From positions 1-20,966 of the forward strand of contig WTJL01000007.1 of assembly GCA_011524845.1 (NCBI GenBank): a stretch of DNA of 20,966 nucleotides. The letters run 5' to 3'. The stretch is from Flavobacteriales bacterium. GTDB lineage: Bacteria > Bacteroidota > Bacteroidia > Flavobacteriales_D > Sanyastnellaceae. The translations under genes were made by a program, and so were the position numbers. Positions 14,982 to 20,966 of this stretch are shown here, piece by piece. Under the pieces are notes generated by a model. The model was not told where the DNA came from. It saw nothing but the letters and a program-made list of their open reading frames with translations, and did not search any database. Each line of letters opens with the position of its first letter. Within the stretch, counting starts at the first letter, position 1.

Positions 14982-16439
14982 TTACAAGTTCTTCGCCAAG
15001 AAGGCGTCCACCTCGTAGATGCGCTTGGGCTTCAAGACAATCTTGCCTTCGCTGTCCAGCAGGAAGTAGGTGGGGGTGGAGGTGATCTTGTAGTCCTTCA
15101 CAATGGGAGAGTCCCACCCTTGCAGCTGGCTCACGTTGGGGTACTGCATGCCGCGTTGCTCGATGACGCCCACCCAGGTGGAACGGGCTTGGTCCAAGCT
15201 CACGCCAATGGCTTCGAATCCGCGGTTTTGGTACTTGGCGTAGACTGGAATCAGCACCGGGATTTCTTGCTCGCACTTGTGGCACCACGACGCCCAAAAC
15301 ATGACCAACGTGTACTTGTTGGCCTTCGCCGTTTCCATCAAGTTGAGCGAGCCACCGTCCCATTTGTTCATGGTGAAGTTGGGCGGGGTCTTCCCGAGCT
15401 GGAGGTTGATGATGCCTTGGGCGCGTTGACGGATCACATCGCTGAGGTCAGCCCCGCAATCTTCGTCGTAGATGTAGTTGTCCAAGATGTACTGGCAGAT
15501 GTGCTCTTTGCCTGTGTTGTAGAAGCCTTCGAGCATGGAGTACAAGGCACTCTCAAGGGTGGCGGGGTTGGGCTCGAAATGGGCCTTCACCATGTCGATG
15601 CACGCGAGGAAGCCGGGGTCGTTGCCCTTGCTGTACGCCACCATGAATCCCTGGATGCGGTCGCTGATGGCCATGCTGCGAATCAGGCTGTTGTCCATGG
15701 GGTCGATGTCGTCGAAGAAATTGCCCTGCGAGTTGGGGTATTTGGGGTTTTTCCAGCCCAAAAACTTGGCGATGTACGTGCCGGGGTTGGCGTCCATCAA
15801 CTCGTGCTGCTTGGCGACGAGTTCCATTTCCTTGTCCGAAATCTGCTTTTCCACCTGGGCGCGGAAGGGACTGTCCTTGAGCTGCTTGCGGAGGTTGCGG
15901 ATTTGGTTGTTGTTGACGCGGCTGAAGTTCTCGTACGTGAACCAAGCTCGGTTTTCAGCGCTGGCCGCAGCGGTCTTGCCGCTGGTCATTTGCTTGGAGC
16001 GGAAGACGAGGTTGAGGTCGGCTTCGTCGGGGTTCATGATGAACTGACAGTTGTTCTTGGCGTCGACGCCTGCCATCTGGTAGAAACCACGGTGAACCTC
16101 CACTTGTCCGAAGTCAAACGCTTGATTCTGCACCGTGGTGCTGTCCATGAGGGTGAGGTTGCGGCCTTCGGTCTCGTACAAGTAGAGCTTGGTTCCGTTG
16201 CCTGCGGGCATGCTTCCATGCAGACGAACCTTTCCCACCTTGTCTCCAGCGTTGGCGTCGGTGACCCCACTCTTCCACTTGGCAGACACCGTGACGTCAG
16301 GCTGGGCGGTTGCAGGTGCAGCTTTGGCCGCTGGCGCCGAAGGGGCGTCGGCTTTCTTGGAGGATGGAGCGTCGGCGTTTCCGCAGCCAAGGGTCAACAG
16401 GGCTGCTGTGCAAAGGGTCCAAATCATGGGATGTTTCAT
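14982..16439 (-). CDS. DUF4369-like/thioredoxin-fold lipoprotein (TlpA/ResA type)
   Basis: A 485-residue predicted lipoprotein. Residues 1-18 are a signal peptide ending LLTLGC, with Cys19 as the lipidated residue and a near-consensus lipobox. An Ala/Pro/Lys-rich linker (about 20-50) follows. A beta-rich segment (about 55-160) resembles DUF4369, and a helical middle part spans about 160-345. The C-terminal redoxin domain (about 350-485) carries WASWCHKC with Cys386 and Cys389, and the cis-Pro segment ITSTPTYFLLD. Bacteroidota use such proteins as periplasmic thiol-disulfide reductases, for example in cytochrome c maturation or cysteine reduction. I start at the ATG at 16439 because it gives the signal peptide; the frame is open upstream without similarity. 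The substrate is unknown. It is convergent with ppx and divergent from the next gene. Confidence 0.9.
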   Translation of the reverse strand: MKHPMIWTLCTAALLTLGCGNADAPSSKKADAPSAPAAKAAPATAQPDVTVSAKWKSGVTDANAGDKVGKVRLHGSMPAGNGTKLYLYETEGRNLTLMDSTTVQNQAFDFGQVEVHRGFYQMAGVDAKNNCQFIMNPDEADLNLVFRSKQMTSGKTAAASAENRAWFTYENFSRVNNNQIRNLRKQLKDSPFRAQVEKQISDKEMELVAKQHELMDANPGTYIAKFLGWKNPKYPNSQGNFFDDIDPMDNSLIRSMAISDRIQGFMVAYSKGNDPGFLACIDMVKAHFEPNPATLESALYSMLEGFYNTGKEHICQYILDNYIYDEDCGADLSDVIRQRAQGIINLQLGKTPPNFTMNKWDGGSLNLMETAKANKYTLVMFWASWCHKCEQEIPVLIPVYAKYQNRGFEAIGVSLDQARSTWVGVIEQRGMQYPNVSQLQGWDSPIVKDYKITSTPTYFLLDSEGKIVLKPKRIYEVDAFLAKNL

Positions 16440-16461
16440 TCGTTCGGGGATGAATCTGTCA

Positions 16462-16477
16462 GGGAGGACAACCTCCC
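16462..16477 (-). other. Short leader hairpin before the thioredoxin lipoprotein
   Basis: GGGAGG pairs with CCTCCC around a 4-base loop, 22 bases before the start codon. It lies between the candidate promoter box at 16488-16495 and the gene, so it would be within a short 5' leader. It could affect message stability or translation; no known riboswitch is recognisable. Confidence 0.3.
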
Positions 16478-16487
16478 GTTTCACCCA

Positions 16488-16495
16488 CGAATTTA
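16488..16495 (-). promoter_or_regulatory. Candidate -7 box for the thioredoxin lipoprotein
   Basis: Read on the minus strand, TAAATTCG matches TAnnTTTG at all but one fixed position and lies 48 bases before the ATG at 16439. Upstream TTG triplets exist but are closer than the usual 17-23 bases. The divergent plus-strand gene starts at 16554, 114 bases from this ATG. Confidence 0.4.
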
Positions 16496-16553
16496 AGCCT
16501 GCGCAAGACAACATCGTGCGACCTGTGTCGCCGTTGTCACGTAACTTGTGTGA

Positions 16554-17144
16554 ATGGAACGTTCCAAAGCACTTGCCCTGTTGGGGTTGGACGACACGGC
16601 CACGTTGGACCAAATCACCGACACCTTGGACCAAGCGGTGTTCAAGGTGAGGGACCATTTCCTTCGCAGCGCCATCGTTCCCAAGCTCGCGGAAGGGCGC
16701 GTGGAAAAGTGCGTTCAGTTGAGCGACGTGGCGCAGAGTTTGGGCGTGCCCGCTTTGGGCCAACCGGCGCCGATTCCCCAAACGTTGCCTCACGGCAGCG
16801 ACCTCGAGTCGCTTGTGCTCGGCCACGTGGAGAACGTACGCCGATGCAGAAACGCCATGGCCACCACCCTCGATCCAGACAGCGTGGCCCAATTGGGGCA
16901 CCTCATGGCGAAGGTGCAGTTCGAGTACATGAAGACGTTCCTCAGCCTCACCGAGACCCTGGTGGACGGCACCTACGAAGGCTCTGTGCCGGCGCGCGAA
17001 GAGGTCGACTGGATGGCCCTGCTCGCTGCTGTACGCGCCGCGAAAAAAGGACCGGGCAGCGGTGTGCTGCTCCAAGACTTGGTGGTCAAGGAGCGCGCCC
17101 GCATGAAGGCCATGGTCAGCTCCAGCCAGCCAGCGCCGCGTTGA
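16554..17144 (+). CDS. Hypothetical 196-residue helical protein
   Basis: A 196-residue protein that I cannot assign to a named family. It is predicted mostly helical, with no signal peptide or membrane segment. The start KALALLGLDDTATLDQITD resembles the first helix-turn of J-like or winged domains, but the HPD motif of J proteins is absent. A Pro-rich stretch (QPAPIPQTLPHG, about 71-82) separates the N-terminal part from a helical C-terminal part. TAACTTGT, a weak promoter-like box, ends four bases before the ATG, so the message may be leaderless. The last 29 bases overlap the 3' end of the convergent isocitrate dehydrogenase gene. The frame, codon use and isolated position between real genes argue that it is real. 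Confidence 0.7.
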   Translation: MERSKALALLGLDDTATLDQITDTLDQAVFKVRDHFLRSAIVPKLAEGRVEKCVQLSDVAQSLGVPALGQPAPIPQTLPHGSDLESLVLGHVENVRRCRNAMATTLDPDSVAQLGHLMAKVQFEYMKTFLSLTETLVDGTYEGSVPAREEVDWMALLAAVRAAKKGPGSGVLLQDLVVKERARMKAMVSSSQPAPR

Positions 17145-19335
17145 ACGTCGCGGAGGGACGCATCACAGCCGCGCACTTGTCGACGTCGGGGCGGTAGTAG
17201 CCGCCCAAATCCACGGCTTGTCCTTGGACCGCAATCAATTCTTCCACGATGGTGGCTTCTTGTCCGCGCAGGCTTTCTGCCAATGAGGCGGCCTTGTCTG
17301 CGATTTCAGGCGCAGCGGTTTGCGCAGCCAGGGCTTCCGCCCAGAACAAGGCGAGGTAGAAGTGGGATCCGCGGTTGTCGATGCCACCCAAGCGGCGCGT
17401 GGGGCTCTTGTCCTCGTCCAAGAACCGAGTGGTCGCGTCGTCCAAGGCGTCGGCCAGCACCTGGGCGTGGGTGTTGCCCGTGGAGGTGGCGATGTGTTCG
17501 AGACTGGGCACCAAGGCCATGAATTCACCAAGGCTGTCCCAACGGAGGTAATTCTCTTCCACGAGTTGCTGGACGTGCTTGGGTGCCGACCCACCGGCCC
17601 CCGTTTCAAACAAGCCCCCGCCGTTCATCAAAGGCACGATGCTCAGCATTTTGGCAGAGGTGCCCACCTCGAGGATGGGGAAGAGGTCGGTGAGGTAGTC
17701 GCGGAGCACGTTGCCCGTGACGGAAATGGTGTTTTGTCCTTTCACGATGCGCTCAAGCGAGAACGTCGTGGCCTGTGTGGGCGCGAGCACATGCAGTTCC
17801 AACCCGTCTGTGTCGTGCTCCGGCAAGTACGTCTCGACTTTGGCGATGAGCTGGGCGTCGTGCGCACGGTTCGAATCGAGCCAAAACACCGCCGGGTCTC
17901 CGGTGGCACGGGCGCGGGTGACGGCAAGCTTGACCCAGTCTTGGATGGGTGCGTCTTTCACCTGACACATGCGGAACACATCGCCTTGACCCACCGTCTG
18001 GCTCATGAGCACGTCACCGTTGGCGTCGACCACGTCGACGCGGCCCGCGGCAGCCATCTGAAATGTCTTGTCGTGCGATCCGTACTCCTCGGCTTTTTGG
18101 GCCATGAGTCCCACGTTGGGCACACTGCCCATGGTGGCAGGGTCTAGGGCACCGTTGGCCTTGCAGAAATCGATGGTCGCTTGGTACACTCCGGCGTAGG
18201 AACGGTCAGGGATGACAGCGACGGCGTCCTGGGTTTGGCCTTGGGCGTTCCACATCTTGCCGCCTTCCCGAATCATGGCGGGCATGGAGGCGTCGATGAT
18301 GACGTCCGACGGAACGTGCAGGTTGGTGATGCCTTTGTCGGAGTTGACCATCGCCAAGCTTGGACGCGCTGCAAGGGTCTCTTGGATGGTCGCTTCGATG
18401 GCTGCGCGGTCTGCTTCTTCCATGGAGGGAAGCTTGGCCACGAGGTCGCCAAATCCGTTGTTGAAGTCCACGCCGGCTGCGGCCAAGGCATCTCCATGCT
18501 TGTCCACGACTGGCTTGAAGAAAGCGCGCACGGCTGCCCCAAACAAAATGGGGTCCGACACTTTCATCATGGTGGCCTTCATGTGGAGAGAGAACAATGC
18601 ACCCTCGTCGTTCACCCGGTCAATTTCAGAGGCGAGGAAGGCTTCGAGCTTGTCCATGGACAACGCTGCACAGTCGACGATTTCGCCGGCCTGCAAGGCG
18701 AGGCCTTCTTTCAGGGTCGTCCGGTTGCCGTGGCTGTCGACGTGGACGATGTCCACCGTGGTGGCGTTGGGCACTGTCACGCTCTTCTCGGAGCCGTAGA
18801 AATCGCCTTCGGGCATGCTCGCCACACGGGCGAGGCTGTCAGAGGACCAAGCACCCATGCGGTGCGGGTGTTTCTGAGCGTACGATTTCACTGCTTTGGG
18901 CGCGCGGCGGTCGCTGTTGCCTTCGCGCAACACGGGGTTCACTGCGGAGCCTTTCACCTTGTCGTAGCGCGCTTTGATGCTGCGCTCTTCGTCAGAGGCG
19001 GGTTCGTCGGGGTAATCGGGCAAGTCGAATCCCAGTGCTTGGAGCTCAGCAATCGCCGCCTTCAACTGCGGGATGGAGGCGCTGATGTTGGGGAGCTTGA
19101 CGATGTTGGCGTCTGGCGTTTTGGCCAAAGCGCCCAACTCGCTCAAGGCGTCGTGGGTGGCTTGATCGCTGGGCAATACCTCCGACATCGCCGCCAAAAT
19201 GCGGCCGCTGAGAGAAATGTCACGCGTCTCCACCGTCACGCCGGCCTGGCCAGCAAATGCTTGAACGATGGGAAGAAAGCTGTAAGTCGCCAAGGCTGGT
19301 GCCTCGTCCGTAAGGGTGTAAAGAATCTTCGACAT
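17116..19335 (-). CDS. icd: NADP-dependent isocitrate dehydrogenase, monomeric type
   Basis: A 739-residue monomeric isocitrate dehydrogenase, the usual length of this class (about 740). It decarboxylates isocitrate to 2-oxoglutarate with NADP in the TCA cycle. Catalytic and substrate residues known from the Azotobacter vinelandii enzyme are all present at a constant offset of two: Ser130 in KGSAVNPVLREGNSDRR, Lys253 in LHMKATMMK, Asp348 in VIIDAS, Tyr418 in AEEYGS and Asp546 in VLRDYL. The NADP-binding His587 lies in FETGAGGSAPKHVQQ. It is soluble and cytoplasmic. The start MSKILYTLTDEAPALATYSF is the conserved N-terminus. GACATTTG (19343-19350, minus strand) lies seven bases upstream and may be its promoter box. 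Its 3' end overlaps the convergent 196-residue gene by 29 bases. Confidence 0.98.
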   Translation of the reverse strand: MSKILYTLTDEAPALATYSFLPIVQAFAGQAGVTVETRDISLSGRILAAMSEVLPSDQATHDALSELGALAKTPDANIVKLPNISASIPQLKAAIAELQALGFDLPDYPDEPASDEERSIKARYDKVKGSAVNPVLREGNSDRRAPKAVKSYAQKHPHRMGAWSSDSLARVASMPEGDFYGSEKSVTVPNATTVDIVHVDSHGNRTTLKEGLALQAGEIVDCAALSMDKLEAFLASEIDRVNDEGALFSLHMKATMMKVSDPILFGAAVRAFFKPVVDKHGDALAAAGVDFNNGFGDLVAKLPSMEEADRAAIEATIQETLAARPSLAMVNSDKGITNLHVPSDVIIDASMPAMIREGGKMWNAQGQTQDAVAVIPDRSYAGVYQATIDFCKANGALDPATMGSVPNVGLMAQKAEEYGSHDKTFQMAAAGRVDVVDANGDVLMSQTVGQGDVFRMCQVKDAPIQDWVKLAVTRARATGDPAVFWLDSNRAHDAQLIAKVETYLPEHDTDGLELHVLAPTQATTFSLERIVKGQNTISVTGNVLRDYLTDLFPILEVGTSAKMLSIVPLMNGGGLFETGAGGSAPKHVQQLVEENYLRWDSLGEFMALVPSLEHIATSTGNTHAQVLADALDDATTRFLDEDKSPTRRLGGIDNRGSHFYLALFWAEALAAQTAAPEIADKAASLAESLRGQEATIVEELIAVQGQAVDLGGYYRPDVDKCAAVMRPSATFNAALAGWS

Positions 19336-19342
19336 GCGGCCG

Positions 19343-19350
19343 CAAATGTC
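19343..19350 (-). promoter_or_regulatory. Candidate -7 box for icd
   Basis: Read on the minus strand, GACATTTG matches TAnnTTTG except for its first base and ends seven bases before the icd ATG. The gap to the upstream GNAT stop is only 40 bases, so icd could instead be read through from that gene. No TTG is seen upstream at the proper spacing. Confidence 0.3.
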
Positions 19351-19375
19351 GGAAATCCGGACCGATCACGCCACC

Positions 19376-19870
19376 TTAGGACAGCACCTTTCGCATCACG
19401 GCGCAGGGCAAGTGTTCTCCTCGAAGCTCCACCACCTTCGATTCCACGACGTCGTAGCCGCGCGAGAGGAGCAACGGCTGAAGGTGCTCACTCGCCTGAG
19501 TGAGAAGGGCGAGGGCATGTGACGTGTGGACGTCCAACTCCACGGCTTCGAGCAAGCGTTGTCCCCAGCCGCGGCGTTGGTGGTCGGGGTGAACGTAAAG
19601 CATGTCAAGCCAGGCTTCTGTGGCGAAGAGTTCGCGCCAGCTCGCCAAGCCGAGGACGACATTGGGCGCCGTCAGCACACTGGTCCGTTGATCGCGCAAC
19701 CGCGTCGCCCAATCGTCAAGGTCCAACGCCGCCCACGCTTTGCGTTGCGCAGGCGTGTAGGCCCCTCCGGAAGCCTCCAAAATGCTTCGCTGGCAAAGCT
19801 CCAAACAGGCGCCCTCCCATGCGGGGAGGTAGGGCACAAGACGAACGTCATTCACGGCCCAGGGCAACAA
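19376..19870 (-). CDS. GNAT-family N-acetyltransferase
   Basis: A 164-residue protein of the GNAT acetyltransferase superfamily, which moves an acetyl group from acetyl-CoA to an amine. The acetyl-CoA pyrophosphate-binding motif is present as QRRGWG (residues 98-103), in the block LDMLYVHPDHQRRGWGQRLL. Strand 4 before it and the following helix are typical. The C-terminal ASEHLQPLLLSRGYDVVES resembles the usual 'A...FYxxxGF' end with Leu in place of the Tyr. The substrate is unknown. The ATG at 19870 overlaps the permease stop by 23 bases; an in-frame GTG at 19855 is an alternative that would overlap by eight. The gene is probably co-transcribed with the permease, with icd 40 bases downstream. 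Confidence 0.9.
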   Translation of the reverse strand: MLPWAVNDVRLVPYLPAWEGACLELCQRSILEASGGAYTPAQRKAWAALDLDDWATRLRDQRTSVLTAPNVVLGLASWRELFATEAWLDMLYVHPDHQRRGWGQRLLEAVELDVHTSHALALLTQASEHLQPLLLSRGYDVVESKVVELRGEHLPCAVMRKVLS

Positions 19871-20966
19871 TCGGGTCGAGTTTGGCCGCCAAGCGCGCAG
19901 GGTAGTATCCGGAAGCCAGGCTGGTCAAAAAGCACAGGATGACCCCGGTGGTGACCCAGCCCCATGGCACGACAAATGGCGTCTCGAAGTAGGACGCGAT
20001 GAGGTTGCCTGCCGCCAGTCCCAAGCCAATGCCCACAGCGCCCCCAAGCTGGCCAATGACCATGACCTCCACGAGGAATTGCGTGCGGATGGCGCGGCTC
20101 GAAGCGCCCAAGCTTTTGCGGGTGCCGATTTCGCGGGTGCGTTCGCTCACGGACACCAGCATGATGTTCATCAATCCAATCCCTGCGCCGAGCAAAGTGA
20201 TGAGCCCGATGAACACCGCCGCGAGGGTGATGCCGTCTGTGGCTTCGAGAAGGGTGTCCACCAACTGGTTGCTTTGTCGGATCCTGAACGAGTTGGGGTC
20301 GCCGGGAGCGTCGCCCCGCACCATGCGCATCAATCCCGTGGCCTCTTCCACGGCGTCGGGCAAATCCTCCGCCTTGTCCACGGTGCAGGTAAGGTTGTAA
20401 CTGCGCCCTTCGTCAGAGTACTGCCGCCTCACGCCGAGCAAGGGCATGAGGATTTGGTTGTCTTGAGACATGCCAAACGTGGTGCCGCGTGCTTCAAGCA
20501 CGCCTGCCACGGTGTAACGCTGGGCGCCGACAAGCACATGCTGTCCGACGGGGTCTTCCCACGACTCAAACACGCGGTCGACCACAGATTGCCCGAGCAG
20601 GACCACCGCTGCGCCATTGTCGATTTCAGCGGGGGTGAAGTTTCGGCCTTGGGCCACACCCAACCCGCTGACGTTGAGGTACAGTTCATCCACGCCTTGA
20701 ACGCTGACGTTGGGGTCGGTGCGTTCGTTGCCGCGTGTGACGGTGGCCATTCCGGTGCCAAACACCGACACGGCCACGTCGAAGGACCCCTCGGCTTCTC
20801 GCTTGAACCGCAGGGCTTCTCGGTGATTGACTGGCGAACTTGGGGTGGTCCGTCGCCCATTGAACATCCCGCCACTGCGCATGCGGTCGATGGAAAAACT
20901 CTGGGTGCCCAGGGAAGAGAATTCCTGGCGCACATTGGCTTTCAGCGATTCGGTCGCGGTGACCAT
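19848..20966 (-). CDS. MacB/FtsX-type ABC transporter permease, 5'-truncated
   Basis: The visible 372 residues are the C-terminal part of a MacB-family permease; the first transmembrane helix and true start lie beyond the window edge. The first residues MVTATESLKANVRQEFSSLG are the usual sequence right after helix 1. A long periplasmic MacB-type domain follows (about 20-240). Three C-terminal helices (about 243-270, 296-322 and 335-355) form the FtsX core, with the cytoplasmic loop SERTREIGTRKSLGAS. The C-terminus ARLAAKLDPIVALGRE is typical of the family. Such permeases work with an ATPase and a membrane-fusion protein to export macrolides, peptides or lipoproteins, or to pass on mechanical signals. 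Those partners are outside the window, so the substrate is unknown. The GNAT gene overlaps its 3' end. Confidence 0.95.
   Translation of the reverse strand: MVTATESLKANVRQEFSSLGTQSFSIDRMRSGGMFNGRRTTPSSPVNHREALRFKREAEGSFDVAVSVFGTGMATVTRGNERTDPNVSVQGVDELYLNVSGLGVAQGRNFTPAEIDNGAAVVLLGQSVVDRVFESWEDPVGQHVLVGAQRYTVAGVLEARGTTFGMSQDNQILMPLLGVRRQYSDEGRSYNLTCTVDKAEDLPDAVEEATGLMRMVRGDAPGDPNSFRIRQSNQLVDTLLEATDGITLAAVFIGLITLLGAGIGLMNIMLVSVSERTREIGTRKSLGASSRAIRTQFLVEVMVIGQLGGAVGIGLGLAAGNLIASYFETPFVVPWGWVTTGVILCFLTSLASGYYPARLAAKLDPIVALGRE

Noticed and set aside
15120..16496. A 458-residue plus-strand open frame opposite the thioredoxin lipoprotein
   Set aside because: Antisense of a well-supported gene, with low-complexity Val/Gly/His content and no motif.
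16542..16549. TAACTTGT as a separate promoter feature for the gene at 16554
   Set aside because: It matches only four of the six fixed positions and lacks an upstream TTG, so I mention it only in the gene entry and the leaderless finding.
16554..16640. A J-domain (DnaJ-like) reading of the unknown protein's N-terminus
   Set aside because: The 'LGL...AT...I' pattern is suggestive, but the essential HPD motif and the following helix are missing.
18181..19503. A 440-residue plus-strand open frame opposite icd
   Set aside because: Antisense of a gene with all catalytic residues identified, and it shows no family features.

Overview
The window is about 60% GC, densely coded and carries 20 protein genes. 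There are no tRNA or rRNA genes, mobile elements or CRISPR arrays that I can see. The gene families suggest a high-GC member of the Bacteroidota, probably aquatic and light-exposed. These include a DUF6435/Lacal_2735-type small protein, a DUF4369-like plus thioredoxin lipoprotein, a monomeric NADP isocitrate dehydrogenase, a MacB-type permease, a flavobacterial-style photolyase cluster, a scarcity of Shine-Dalgarno sites, and TAnnTTTG-like boxes close to start codons. The genus cannot be fixed from sequence alone.

Region 1 (1-2421) is the 3' part of valS; its 5' end lies outside the window. Region 2 (2469-10687, possibly to 11050) is a tightly packed plus-strand gene train. In order it encodes a small DUF6435 protein, an SDR-fold protein, a flavin reductase-like protein, a photolyase/cryptochrome of a divergent subfamily, an alpha/beta hydrolase, an outer-membrane barrel protein, a 51-residue DUF2256 zinc-ribbon protein, an iron-sulfur photolyase (FeS-BCP/PhrB type), a cryptochrome-DASH and a 138-residue unknown protein. 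Most junctions are ATGA overlaps or gaps of a few bases, so it is probably one transcript for flavin-dependent light-driven DNA repair or light sensing. A 97-residue unknown protein follows, and then a perfect 16-bp terminator hairpin at 11093-11129 shared with the convergent peroxiredoxin gene.

Region 3 (11149-14937) has a 2-Cys peroxiredoxin on the minus strand, divergent from a ppk1-ppx operon that makes and breaks polyphosphate. Region 4 (14982-19335) has a thioredoxin-domain lipoprotein (minus), a 196-residue unknown protein (plus), and the monomeric isocitrate dehydrogenase (minus), whose 3' end overlaps the unknown gene by 29 bp. Region 5 (19376-20966, minus) has a GNAT acetyltransferase overlapping the end of a MacB/FtsX-type permease gene that runs off the window.

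The most interesting material is the photorepair train. It holds three different lineages of the photolyase superfamily side by side. In the first of these, the flavin-facing Asn and the flavin-proximal Trp of class I photolyases align by eye with His and Phe. Its SDR partner aligns Ile where the catalytic Tyr should be. Such clusters are known in marine bacteria, so the cluster itself is not new, but the roles of the SDR, flavin reductase, hydrolase, barrel and DUF2256 proteins are unsettled.
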